Made by a program: the position numbers and the translations under genes. Positions 52,198 to 60,931 of a DNA stretch of 64,000 nucleotides are shown one piece after another; within the stretch, counting starts at the first letter, position 1; every line of letters starts with the position of its first letter. The stretch comes from an uncultured Hyphomonas sp. GTDB lineage: Bacteria; Pseudomonadota; Alphaproteobacteria; Caulobacterales; Hyphomonadaceae. Where the stretch lies: the NCBI RefSeq assembly GCF_963675305.1, contig NZ_OY776147.1, positions 496,001-560,000 of the forward strand, read 5' to 3'. The notes beneath the pieces were generated by a model. That model saw nothing but the letters and a program-made list of their open reading frames with translations. It did not search any database and was not told the DNA's origin.

Positions 52198-52812
52198 ATG
52201 ACGCTGAAGCTCCACCACCTCAACGCCTCCCGGTCGCAGCGGATCGTCTGGTTGCTTGCTGAACTCGGCGTGCCGCACGAGATCGTGCACTACAAGCGCA
52301 ATGAAGAGACCAACCTCGCGCCGCCCGATCTGCTGAAGATCCACCCGATGGGAAAGTCGCCATTGCTGGAAGATGGGGATGTCGTCATTGCCGAGACGGG
52401 CGCCATCGCGGAATACCTGATGGGCCGCTATGACACCGAATATCACCTGCATCCGCGGCCCAGCTCACCGGAATTTCCGCGATATCTTGAATGGATCCAC
52501 GCCGCCGAAGGCGCTGTGTTCCTGCCGGGCCTGCTGCAGGTCTATTTTGCCCGGGTCGACATGACCGGCAATCCGGCTCAGGCCCTGATGGCGGCTGAGC
52601 GCGAGAAGGCCGCGGCGACGATCGAGGCGCATCTGTCGAAATATCCGTATTTCGCCGGTGAGCGGTTCACTGCGGCCGACTGCCTGATGGGCTTCCAGAT
52701 TCTGATGTCGAACGCGCAGGGCGGACTGGAAAACCGGCCGGCGACCAAGGCATGGTTCGAAAAGATGCAGGCCCGTCCGGGCTGGCAGAAGATGATGGAA
52801 GTCGGGATCTAG
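52198..52812 (+). CDS. Glutathione S-transferase family protein
   Basis: A 204-residue GST. The N-terminal thioredoxin-like domain has LHHLNASRSQRIVWLLAELG, with a possible catalytic Ser near residue 12, HPMGKSPLLEDGDVVIAETGAI with the cis-Pro/glutathione-binding E-T. The helical C-terminal half contains FTAADCLMGFQILMS, the usual GST capping motif. It conjugates or reduces electrophiles; substrate unknown. AGAGGAAACGCC precedes the ATG. It lies between the ligase and the envelope genes, divergent from the ligase. Confidence 0.92.
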   Translation: MTLKLHHLNASRSQRIVWLLAELGVPHEIVHYKRNEETNLAPPDLLKIHPMGKSPLLEDGDVVIAETGAIAEYLMGRYDTEYHLHPRPSSPEFPRYLEWIHAAEGAVFLPGLLQVYFARVDMTGNPAQALMAAEREKAAATIEAHLSKYPYFAGERFTAADCLMGFQILMSNAQGGLENRPATKAWFEKMQARPGWQKMMEVGI

Positions 52813-52823
52813 GCGGGAACCGT

Positions 52824-52854
52824 CCGGCTTCCGGAGGCTGAAACCGGAAGCCGG
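52824..52854. terminator. Bidirectional terminator between convergent genes
   Basis: CCGGCTTCCGG and its exact complement CCGGAAGCCGG (11-bp arms, 9-base loop) between the GST and lipoprotein stops. Confidence 0.65.
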
Positions 52855-52866
52855 GAATCCGGTTAT

Positions 52867-53439
52867 CTATTCTTCGTCGCCCATGTCGTCCTCCAGGGTC
52901 ACAGCCCCGTCAATAATATGGGTGAGGTCCGTCATCTCCGCCAGAGCCTCCGTCACGAATTCTGCGCGGCGCGCATCGAGCGAGCCGGAACAGCCGGTGT
53001 CATAATTGATCCGCTGGCCCGGTTTCCCGCCCCGGCCAAGGTGGATGTAATAGACCAGCCCGCGCTGCAGGTATTGCGGGCAGGCGGCAGGGTTGTCCTT
53101 GGTGATGTCCAGCACGCTGGCGACATCGTCAAAGCCCTGATCTTCGAAGGCCGATTTGACCGACGCGTAGAGGTCGCCCGGCGCGATGCCGGAATAGGCG
53201 CCGTCATTGGACGTGCGTTGCCAATAATTGTCCGGGTCCAGCAGAACGTTCACAATCGGGCAGCCCGGCATGTTGCAATCCATGACCGCAATGCTGATCG
53301 AGTCCGGGCCCCCGGTCGGCAGGTCATAGGCGGCATCCGGCTGCATCGGCAGCGGGGCGTAGCGGCTCGCCTCGTCCGTGCCCCGGCTGGCGCAGGCCGC
53401 GAGCACGCCGACTGCAGTGAGCAGAACCGCGCTGCGCAT
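52867..53439 (-). CDS. Lipoprotein of unknown function
   Basis: A 190-residue putative lipoprotein (signal ending LAACAS). The mature part has a Cys pair in MDCNMPGCPIVNVLL and two further Cys (NPAACPQYLQRG, YDTGCSGS), suggesting disulfides, and an acidic C-terminal end. No family recognised. Its start overlaps the stop of the serine protease gene (TAATG), so it is probably made along with that protease; a role as partner or inhibitor is possible. Confidence 0.6.
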   Translation of the reverse strand: MRSAVLLTAVGVLAACASRGTDEASRYAPLPMQPDAAYDLPTGGPDSISIAVMDCNMPGCPIVNVLLDPDNYWQRTSNDGAYSGIAPGDLYASVKSAFEDQGFDDVASVLDITKDNPAACPQYLQRGLVYYIHLGRGGKPGQRINYDTGCSGSLDARRAEFVTEALAEMTDLTHIIDGAVTLEDDMGDEE

Positions 53440-54629
53440 TACCGGCAGGCCTCTTCATCGCCGTCGCAGAGCGCCATCACATCGCTCAGCCAGCCGGCAT
53501 AGCCCTGCAGGTTTGTGTAGCGGCCATTATAGTCTCCGGCGCAAAACTGGCCTGTCTCCCGGTTCTGTTCGACAACGGAAAGAACGCCGACAGCCGTTTT
53601 CGAGCCGTCTTCCTCGGTCACATAAAGCGGGCCGCCGCTGTCGCCCACGCAGGGGCCGGCACCGGCCTGGCTGGCCACATAGATCGTCGCAGGGCCCGTG
53701 CCCGTGATCCGGATGCTGGCCGCCAGCAGCGTATTCGACAGCTTGCCGCCGAAATGCGTCAGGCCCCAGCCGGCCATGTCGCCGGTCGGGTAATTGGCGG
53801 GCGCCAGCGGCAGGGCTGTCGCGCCATAGCGGGCGACCGGCACGTCGCCCAGTGCCTCGACTTCCTCATCCGACAGGCGGATCAGGGCGAGGTCGTTGGC
53901 ATAACCATTGGCCGTGCCGGCATAGCCGCCATGGCAGATGGCAAACTCGCCCTCGGTTGTGTGGGCGAGCGGCGAGCGCAGGTTTTCGGCGGTGCCGATG
54001 ATGCGCAGCTGGTCATATGGCTGGTCCACGCAATGGGCCGCTGTGACCAGCCAGTGATCCGCGATGCGCACAGCGCCGCAATGACCGGTGGTGACCATGC
54101 CGTCTTCTTCCGGTTTCACCGGCTCCAACTTCACGATTCCCGGGAAGCTGCTGAGGCTGGCGGCAAGTCCGTTCACGGCCTCCGCGCCGACAGCGGCGTC
54201 TTCGGTCTGTGTTGCCCCCGCAACCATACCAACTGTCGGCGTCGGTGGCGCCTCATCCGGCAGGCCGCAGGCCACGGCGTTCAGTTCGGCGAGCGTGAGG
54301 ATGGGTGCTTCTTCTGCAGTGTCTTCGCTGCCGGTCTCTTCGTCTGCAATGCTTTCCGGGGAGAGCAGGGTGTCTTCTTCTTCTCCGGCTTCAGCTTCTG
54401 CGTCCGGCGGCGCGCCGCGGTCGACTGTGGGCGTTTCCCCTGCTGCATCGTCCAGCGTTGCGGCTTCCGCGACCATGACTTCCGAATCGCTTGTCTGAGA
54501 TTCCTGAGGCGGGGCGGCAGCGGCCGTTTCCTGGCCCGAAGGGTTGATCCCCGGCAGGCGGACTGCATCGCAGGCGGGCAGGGCACTCAGGGCCAGCAGC
54601 GCGGCCCCGGCAAACAGGTGGCGTTTCAT
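53439..54629 (-). CDS. Exported trypsin-like (S1) serine protease
   Basis: A 396-residue protein. Start MKRHLFAGAALLALSALPACDA gives a lipoprotein-type signal; the open frame continues upstream but only as shadow sequence. An Ala/Glu/Thr-rich low-complexity linker of about 130 residues precedes the S1 domain. The catalytic triad is His in LVTAAHCVDQ near 200, Asp in NDLALIRLS near 245 and Ser in CVGDSGGPLYV near 330, with the usual disulfide Cys. It probably cuts extracellular or periplasmic proteins. The following lipoprotein gene overlaps its stop. A serpin encoded at 1857 could in principle inhibit such a protease. Confidence 0.9.
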   Translation of the reverse strand: MKRHLFAGAALLALSALPACDAVRLPGINPSGQETAAAAPPQESQTSDSEVMVAEAATLDDAAGETPTVDRGAPPDAEAEAGEEEDTLLSPESIADEETGSEDTAEEAPILTLAELNAVACGLPDEAPPTPTVGMVAGATQTEDAAVGAEAVNGLAASLSSFPGIVKLEPVKPEEDGMVTTGHCGAVRIADHWLVTAAHCVDQPYDQLRIIGTAENLRSPLAHTTEGEFAICHGGYAGTANGYANDLALIRLSDEEVEALGDVPVARYGATALPLAPANYPTGDMAGWGLTHFGGKLSNTLLAASIRITGTGPATIYVASQAGAGPCVGDSGGPLYVTEEDGSKTAVGVLSVVEQNRETGQFCAGDYNGRYTNLQGYAGWLSDVMALCDGDEEACR

Positions 54630-54688
54630 TCTGAAATCCCCTTCTGGAACACCGTAGTCTGCAGTTAATGCCGGTGCCGCGGGCGGGG

Positions 54689-55717
54689 TCAACCAGCCTC
54701 TTCTTCGTAACCGACCAGACGCAGCGGCCGGGCGCGGCGTCCCTCCAGCATGGCCCAGCGGACGAGCGCGTCTTCCCGGCCATAGGTGACCCACAGTTCG
54801 TCGGGGTTCACCTCCCGCACGGTATCGGTCAGCTCGTCCCAATCGGCATGGTCGGAAATGATCAGCGGCAGCTCCACGCCGCTGGCCTTCGCGCGCTGGC
54901 GTACGCTCATCCAGCCGGAGGCAAAGCCGATCAGTGGATCCGGGAAACGCTGCGCCCATGTCCCCTCGAAAGAGCCCGGCGGCGCGATCACGACCTGTCC
55001 GCGAAAGGCTTCCCGCGCGGCTTTGGACGTGTCGTCCGTCGTGGCCGGGCGCAGGTCGCCCATGGGGACCCCTGCGTCTTCATAGACCGCGCAAAGCTTT
55101 TCCAGCGCGCCATGAATGTAGATCGGCGCGTCATGCCCGGCGAGGCGGAGGTGGCGGATCATCCGCTGGGCCTTGCCGAGGGAATAGGCGCCGACGCAAT
55201 GCGTGCGGTCCGGGAAGTCCGCGATGTTACGGAGCAGCTTGCCCATCTCGTGCTCGGTTGGCGGATGGCGGAAGACAGGCAGGCCGAAGGTCGCTTCGGA
55301 AATGAAGACATGCGTGCCGTCCACGGGCTCGAAACTGGCGCAGGTCGGATCGAAGCGGCGCTTGTAGTCGCCGGTAAAGGTCATCCGCAGGCCCTTGTAT
55401 TCCACCGTGATCTGGGCAGAGCCGAGAATGTGCCCGGCCGGCGTCAGCCAGACGGAGACGCCATTGATGTCGATGACTTCGCCATATTCCAGCGCCTGCG
55501 TGGATTTCGCGAAATTCTGCCCGTAACGCGCTGCCATAATGGCCAGCGTGTGCGGGTGGGACAGCACCGCGCCATGTCCGCCGCGGGCGTGATCGGAGTG
55601 GCCGTGGCTGATGACCGCCCGGTCGACAGCGCCGCGCACCGGGTCGAGATAGAAATCCCCCGGCGGGCAATAGAGGCCCTTGGGCGTTGGCTGCAGCAGG
55701 AGGTCCGGGCGGAGCAT
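54689..55717 (-). CDS. Ligase-associated DNA damage response exonuclease (MBL fold)
   Basis: A 342-residue metallo-beta-lactamase/beta-CASP-like nuclease. Start MLRPDLLLQPTPKGLYC, preferred because the family begins this way; the frame is open upstream. The metal-binding motif is SHGHSDHARGGHG near residues 38-46, with WLTPAGHILGSAQ, TFTGDYKRRFDPT and the C-terminal LIISDHADWDELTD. It is the manganese-dependent exonuclease that accompanies the ATP-dependent ligase and Lhr-Core helicase in bacterial repair clusters. Here the ligase lies 2.6 kb downstream on the same strand, beyond other genes. Confidence 0.9.
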   Translation of the reverse strand: MLRPDLLLQPTPKGLYCPPGDFYLDPVRGAVDRAVISHGHSDHARGGHGAVLSHPHTLAIMAARYGQNFAKSTQALEYGEVIDINGVSVWLTPAGHILGSAQITVEYKGLRMTFTGDYKRRFDPTCASFEPVDGTHVFISEATFGLPVFRHPPTEHEMGKLLRNIADFPDRTHCVGAYSLGKAQRMIRHLRLAGHDAPIYIHGALEKLCAVYEDAGVPMGDLRPATTDDTSKAAREAFRGQVVIAPPGSFEGTWAQRFPDPLIGFASGWMSVRQRAKASGVELPLIISDHADWDELTDTVREVNPDELWVTYGREDALVRWAMLEGRRARPLRLVGYEEEAG

Positions 55718-55895
55718 CTGCTCAATGTAGCGGGCCGCGGGGCGCAGGGAAGGCGGGGGCCGGTCATTTTCAACCCCGGCTGAAATGCCTGCCCCTGAAT
55801 TTTCAGAGATTTTTCGATATTCTAACTGAGTTGCCACACTTGCGACACGAAGAGGTGTGCATAGACTTCCCCCGGAGAAGAGGGAGTTTTCAAAC

Positions 55896-57452
55896 ATGCA
55901 GCCAGTCCGTTCCGTTTTTGCCTCCGCTGTCGCGCTGGCCCTGATGGCCCTGCCATCTTTCGCCCAGGAAGGCGGGAATACGGACCTGATGGACAAGTCG
56001 CTGGCAGCTGGCTGGAAAGCGAGCTTCATCTGCTCCGACACATTCGTTGCGGGCATGGATATGGCGACGATTGAAGACAACGACCTCGACGGCATCTACA
56101 CCGATTTCCGCCGCGCCTTTAACCAGTTGCCCGACGCCCGGATCGACCTCAATGAAAAGACGGTGAGCGTGCAGTATGACCGCTCCATGCCGCCGCGCAT
56201 GGCGGTTTACCGGCCGGGCTTTGGCTGTACCCAGCTGCCGGCGGGCGCCGATGAAATCATGATCGGCTATCTGCCGCGCTTTGCCGCCTGGCCGGAAGCG
56301 ACCGGCGAGGACCGCGGCAGTGCCATCGGCTCGAACGTACAGGTCAGCCTGCGGACGGAAGAGGCCGAGCGCCTCGACATTCCGGTCTCCTTTGCCTTTG
56401 ACGAGCGCACCTATGGCAATGGCACGCGCACCAGCGCGGTGGTCGTCGTCAAGGACGGCCAGATCGTCGCCGAGCGCTATGCCCGCGGGATCGATCATGA
56501 AACGCCGCAGCGGACATGGTCCGTGGCCAAGTCGATCACCGCCACCGTGCTGGGCGCCGCGCGCCGCCAGGGTATGATCGACATCGACTATCCGGCCGTG
56601 ATCGAGGCCTGGGATTCCGGCGCCGATCCGCGCCGCAACATCACGATCCGCAACCTGATGCACATGGCCAGCGGCCTCGACAGCGGTGAATCCGGCTCAC
56701 GGACCGACCGGCTCTATTTCGGCGGCGGACGGGTCGTCGACCAGGCTGCGTCCAAAGTGATGGAAGCCATGCCGGGCAAACGGTTCAAATATGCCAATGA
56801 CGACACGCTGATCGCCATGCGCTCCCTGCGCGAAGCCATCGGCGACGACAGCAAGTTCCACAGCTTCCCGTACGAAGCGGTGCTGCACAAGATCGGCGCG
56901 CGCCACACCACGATGGAAGTGGACTGGAACGGCGATTTCGTGTCCTCAAGCCAGGTCTGGTCGACCGCGCGTGACCTGGCCCGTGTCGGCCAGCTCTATC
57001 TGCAAGACGGCATATGGGGCAGCGAGCGCATCCTGCCGGAAGGCTGGGTGGACTTTGTGCGCACGCCCGCACCGGCCCAGCCGCCTGCCGGCTCGCCCGG
57101 CTATGGTGCCCAGTTCTGGCTGATGACCGATGCCGAAGGCGTACCGGCGGACACGTTCTACATGGCTGGCAATCGCGGCCAGTATGTCGTGATCGTGCCC
57201 AGCATGAACGCCGTCATCGTTCGGCGCGGCTTCGACGTGATCGGCGGCGCCCGGTTCAACATCAACAATTTCACGCGCGATGTGCTGATGGCGCTGCAGG
57301 CGGCGGAGGACGAGCGGTCTGCTGTCGCGGCGACGCGGGCAGCTGCCGAGGCTGAGATTGAAGCCGAGATCGACCGGCGCCGCGCCCGCAGCGAGAAAGC
57401 CATTCAGGCGATCCGTGAAGAGATCCTCGCCAAATACGGCCTCACCGAATAA
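55896..57452 (+). CDS. Serine hydrolase (beta-lactamase family) with N-terminal extension
   Basis: A 518-residue exported protein; the signal ends SFAQ. Start chosen at MQPVRSVFAS because GGGAG lies nine bases upstream. An N-terminal domain of about 170 residues precedes the penicillin-recognising fold: SxxK in WSVAKSITATV near 208, YAND near 298, and AGNRGQYVVIV near 424 where the third motif is replaced. The C-terminal 60 residues are a charged coiled coil (EAEIEAEIDRRRARSEKAIQ) not found in the paralogue at 33080. It may be an esterase or peptidase. It lies between the exonuclease and helicase genes. Confidence 0.85.
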   Translation: MQPVRSVFASAVALALMALPSFAQEGGNTDLMDKSLAAGWKASFICSDTFVAGMDMATIEDNDLDGIYTDFRRAFNQLPDARIDLNEKTVSVQYDRSMPPRMAVYRPGFGCTQLPAGADEIMIGYLPRFAAWPEATGEDRGSAIGSNVQVSLRTEEAERLDIPVSFAFDERTYGNGTRTSAVVVVKDGQIVAERYARGIDHETPQRTWSVAKSITATVLGAARRQGMIDIDYPAVIEAWDSGADPRRNITIRNLMHMASGLDSGESGSRTDRLYFGGGRVVDQAASKVMEAMPGKRFKYANDDTLIAMRSLREAIGDDSKFHSFPYEAVLHKIGARHTTMEVDWNGDFVSSSQVWSTARDLARVGQLYLQDGIWGSERILPEGWVDFVRTPAPAQPPAGSPGYGAQFWLMTDAEGVPADTFYMAGNRGQYVVIVPSMNAVIVRRGFDVIGGARFNINNFTRDVLMALQAAEDERSAVAATRAAAEAEIEAEIDRRRARSEKAIQAIREEILAKYGLTE

Positions 57453-57461
57453 GGGCGGAAC

Positions 57462-57486
57462 AGGCGCAGCCTCTGCGCCTATTTAT
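57462..57486. terminator. Terminator shared by convergent genes
   Basis: AGGCGCAG, CCT, CTGCGCCT, then ATTTAT. It overlaps the stop codon of the minus-strand gene at 57479 and serves the serine hydrolase on the plus strand. Confidence 0.7.
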
Positions 57487-58180
57487 CGCCGGAGGTCAGC
57501 GTCGCATCGCCGGGCAGGGCCACGAGTTTGGTGATCTCGCGATGGTCCGACTGGCTGAAGGGCTGCATCATCGCATTGCCGCTGACGTCGAGTGAGAACG
57601 CGCTGATATAGGTGCGCCCGTCCGGGGCGGGGCTGCAGTCGGCCTTCATGGAGAAATTGTCGATCCGCGCGACCATGGCCGGCTTGAACGGCTTTTCGGC
57701 GAACATTTCAAAGGCAAGGATGGCGGGCGTTAGCTTGGACACGGTGACCCGGCCGGTCAGGTGTTTGTAGACCTTCTCCATGTCCTTGTCGTCGCCCGGC
57801 AGCGGCGTGAAACTGTAGACGGCGGCTTCACCGGATTCGGAGATGAGTTTTGCATCGGCCGGGATGTTGGACTTGAAGCTGGTGCACCAGATCTTGTCGC
57901 CGGATGTTCTGGCCTGGAGCTTTGCATAGGTTTCGGCCGCTTCGCCTTCCAGCGTTGCCGGATCGGGAGAGATCAGCGTCAAGCGCTGGCCTTCCGGCCG
58001 GGTCGGGTCGACCTGCGCTTCCCCCTTGAGGGTGTCGTCGTCGATCTTCATGTCGAACCGGTAGGCGGGGCCATCCGTCGGGGCGGACAGGGCGGCCTCC
58101 AGCGGCGTTTCCGCAAAGGCCGGAAAGGCGAGCAGGGGCAGGGCGATCAGGGGCAGGCGGGACAGGCAGGCAGGTTGCAT
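57479..58180 (-). CDS. Exported protein of unknown function
   Basis: A 233-residue protein with a signal of about 23 residues ending AFAE. The mature part is beta-rich, with repeated short stretches like YRFDMKIDDDTLKGEAQVDP and AILAFEMFAEKPFKPAMVARI, one Cys pair far apart, and a polar C-terminus. No family recognised. It is transcribed away from the helicase gene, which starts 98 bases off on the other strand. Confidence 0.55.
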   Translation of the reverse strand: MQPACLSRLPLIALPLLAFPAFAETPLEAALSAPTDGPAYRFDMKIDDDTLKGEAQVDPTRPEGQRLTLISPDPATLEGEAAETYAKLQARTSGDKIWCTSFKSNIPADAKLISESGEAAVYSFTPLPGDDKDMEKVYKHLTGRVTVSKLTPAILAFEMFAEKPFKPAMVARIDNFSMKADCSPAPDGRTYISAFSLDVSGNAMMQPFSQSDHREITKLVALPGDATLTSGDK

Positions 58181-58278
58181 CGGTTTTCCATCAGCTGGGG
58201 CGGAGTCTGCACTTTGCCGGAAAGTGACTGGAAAAAAACCTGCAAATGCCGTGTCTTGCGGTAGTTTAATCTGAAGTC

Positions 58279-60786
58279 ATGCCAGACAGCGCGCCGCCCC
58301 CCGCATTTACCTTGCCTGAGCCCTTCGCAGGCTGGTTCGGCGCGCGCGGCTGGTCGGCGCGGCCACACCAGCTGGCGCTAGCGGAGACGTCGCTGGCTGG
58401 GGAGAGCGCTTTGCTGATCGCGCCGACGGGCGGCGGCAAGACGCTGGCGGGTTTCCTCGGCAGCCTGATCGAGCTCAGCCAGCAGGGGGCGCGCAAGAAT
58501 TCCGGCATCCCGGCGCTCCACACGCTCTACATCTCACCGCTGAAGGCGCTGGCGACGGATGTGCAGCGCAACCTGATGATGCCGGTTGAGGAAATGGGCC
58601 TTGGCCTGCGTATCGAGACGCGCACCGGCGACACGCCGTCCCATGTGCGCCAGCGCCAGCGGAAGACGCCGCCGGACGTGCTGCTGACAACGCCGGAACA
58701 GCTGGCCCTGTTCATCGCGTCCGACCATGCGAAGGAATTCTTCGCAGACCTCAAATGCGTGATCGTGGATGAGATCCACGCCATCGCCGCCTCGAAACGC
58801 GGGGACCTTCTGTCCCTCGGCCTCGCGACGCTGGCGAGCTGGGCGCCGGCCTGCCGCTTCCTTGGCCTGTCCGCCACGGTGCGGGACCCGCAGGGCCTGG
58901 CCGACTGGCTGGATGTGCGCGGCGATGGGAAGGGCGTGCGTATCCTGCAGGCAGAAGGCGGCGTCTCGGCGGATGTCGATATTCTCATTTCAAATCAGCG
59001 CATTCCGTGGAGCGGTCATTCCGGACGCTTCGCCGTGCCGGAGGTTTATGAAGCCATCAAAAAGGCGACGATGACGCTGGTCTTCGTCAACACGCGCAGC
59101 CAGGCGGAGCTGATGTTCCAGGAGTTGTGGAACGTGAACGAGGACGGCCTGCCGATCGCGCTGCACCATGGCTCCCTGTCGCGGGAACAGCGCACAAAGG
59201 TCGAGGCGGCGATGGCGGCCGGGCACCTGAAAGCCGTTGTCTGTACCTCCACGCTGGACCTCGGAATCGACTGGGGGGAGGTGGACCTCGTCATCCAGAT
59301 GGGCGCGCCGAAAGGGGCCGCGCGCCTGATCCAGCGCATCGGCCGAGCCAATCACAGAATGGACGAAGCGAGCCGCGCTGTGCTGGTCCCGACAAACCGG
59401 TTCGAAGTGCTGGAATGCCGCGCGGCAGAGGCCGCTGTCGAGGCAGGCGAGATCGACGGCGAGGGCCTGCGCACCGGCGCGCTGGACGTGCTGGCCCAGC
59501 ATGTCATGGGCCGTGCCTGCGGCGACGGGTTCGACCTCGCAGAGCTTTATGACGAGATCGTCCGCGCCGGGCCGTATCAGGATCTGGGCTGGGAAGACTT
59601 TGAAAGGATTGTCGATTTTGTCGCCACCGGCGGCTACGCGCTGAAGACCTATGACCGCTATCACCGCATCGTGCGGCGGCCGGACGGGCGCTGGGTGGCG
59701 CGCACGCCGCGGGATGCGCAGGCGCACCGGATGAATGTCGGCGCCATCGTCGAGGCGCCGATGCTGTCGGTGCGGCTGGCGAGCTTTGCGGGGAAGCCGC
59801 AGGCGGGCGAAAAGCGCGCGATCCGCGCCGGGCACAAACTGGGTGAGATGGAAGAATATTTCCTGTCCCAGCTGACCCCCGGCGACACATTCCTGTTCGG
59901 CGGGGAGGTCTTGAGCCTTGTAACCATTGAAGGTCTGGACGCGCTCTGCGTGCGGGCGACCGGCGACCGGCCGGCCATCCCCAGCTATAATGGCGGCAAG
60001 TTCCCGCTGACGACTTTCCTGGCCGACCGCGTGCGCCACATGATCCACAATCCGGACGAATGGCGCCACCTGCCGCAGCCTGTACAGGAATGGTTCGAGA
60101 TCCAGCGCCTGCGCTCCGAGATCCCGCCGCCCGATCACCTCCTCGTCGAGACCTTCCCGCGCGGCGACCGGCACTACCTCGTCACCTATCCCTTCGAAGG
60201 GCGCCTGGCGCACCAGACGCTCGGCATGCTGCTGACCCGGCGGCTGGAGCGGATCGGGGCGAAACCGACCGGCTTTGTGGCCAGCGAATACGCCATGGCC
60301 GTCTGGGGCATGGAAGACTTAAGCCCTGTAAACATGGAAGAATTATTCCATCCGGACATGCTGGGCGACGACTTGGAAGCCTGGCTGGACGAGAGCGCCC
60401 TGATGAAGCGCACCTTCGGTCAGTGCGCGCAGATTTCCGGCCTGATCCACCGCAATCTGCCCGGCAAGGAGAAGAATTCGCGGCAGGTGAGCTTCTCGAC
60501 TGACCTCATCTATGACGTGCTGCGCAGCCATGAGCCGGACCACGTCCTCCTGCAGGCGGCACGGCAGGATGCGGCGACAGGCCTGCTGGATGTGCGGCGC
60601 CTGGGCGAAATGCTCCTGAGAATTCAAGGCAAGATCGACCATGTGCCGCTGGAACGGATCAGCCCTTTCGCCGTGCCCGTCATGCTCGAAATTGGGAAAG
60701 AGCCCGTCTTCGGCGCGAGCGTTCAGGACGCGATCCTCAGCGAGGCGGAAGACACGCTGGTGCGCGACGCCATGCGCATCGACTAA
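58279..60786 (+). CDS. Ligase-associated DEXH-box helicase (Lhr-Core type)
   Basis: An 835-residue superfamily 2 DNA helicase. Walker A is APTGGGKTLAGF near residue 49; the Walker B DEXH box is VDEIHAIAASKRGDLL near 164; the SAT motif is GLSATVRDP; the second RecA domain has HHGSLSREQR, TLDLGIDWGEVDLVIQMGAPKGA (excerpt in two parts) and QRIGRANHR. A winged helix and the Lhr-specific core follow. It is the bacterial Lhr-Core that travels with ATP-dependent ligase, MBL exonuclease and metallophosphoesterase. The last of these (PdeM) starts 145 bases downstream on the same strand. Confidence 0.94.
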   Translation: MPDSAPPPAFTLPEPFAGWFGARGWSARPHQLALAETSLAGESALLIAPTGGGKTLAGFLGSLIELSQQGARKNSGIPALHTLYISPLKALATDVQRNLMMPVEEMGLGLRIETRTGDTPSHVRQRQRKTPPDVLLTTPEQLALFIASDHAKEFFADLKCVIVDEIHAIAASKRGDLLSLGLATLASWAPACRFLGLSATVRDPQGLADWLDVRGDGKGVRILQAEGGVSADVDILISNQRIPWSGHSGRFAVPEVYEAIKKATMTLVFVNTRSQAELMFQELWNVNEDGLPIALHHGSLSREQRTKVEAAMAAGHLKAVVCTSTLDLGIDWGEVDLVIQMGAPKGAARLIQRIGRANHRMDEASRAVLVPTNRFEVLECRAAEAAVEAGEIDGEGLRTGALDVLAQHVMGRACGDGFDLAELYDEIVRAGPYQDLGWEDFERIVDFVATGGYALKTYDRYHRIVRRPDGRWVARTPRDAQAHRMNVGAIVEAPMLSVRLASFAGKPQAGEKRAIRAGHKLGEMEEYFLSQLTPGDTFLFGGEVLSLVTIEGLDALCVRATGDRPAIPSYNGGKFPLTTFLADRVRHMIHNPDEWRHLPQPVQEWFEIQRLRSEIPPPDHLLVETFPRGDRHYLVTYPFEGRLAHQTLGMLLTRRLERIGAKPTGFVASEYAMAVWGMEDLSPVNMEELFHPDMLGDDLEAWLDESALMKRTFGQCAQISGLIHRNLPGKEKNSRQVSFSTDLIYDVLRSHEPDHVLLQAARQDAATGLLDVRRLGEMLLRIQGKIDHVPLERISPFAVPVMLEIGKEPVFGASVQDAILSEAEDTLVRDAMRID

Positions 60787-60832
60787 GGGGCGGCAAGGTG
60801 TTGGATAAAGCGCCCCGCAGACCCTCACAAAC

Positions 60833-60865
60833 ACCGTCTATGGACCGTCTATAGACCCTCTATAG
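60833..60865 (+). repeat. Triple 11-bp tandem repeat, copy 2
   Basis: Units ACCGTCTATGG, ACCGTCTATAG and ACCCTCTATAG fill 33 bp in the gap between the helicase and pdeM. Together with flanking bases it matches the copy at 34228-34260 (opposite strand) at about 39 of 45 positions. Confidence 0.85.
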
Positions 60866-60931
60866 CGGGCCTTCCGCCGCCCGCCGCATTCCGAAATTGA
60901 CCCGCCCGGCGGGGCAGGCCAGAGTCGCCCC

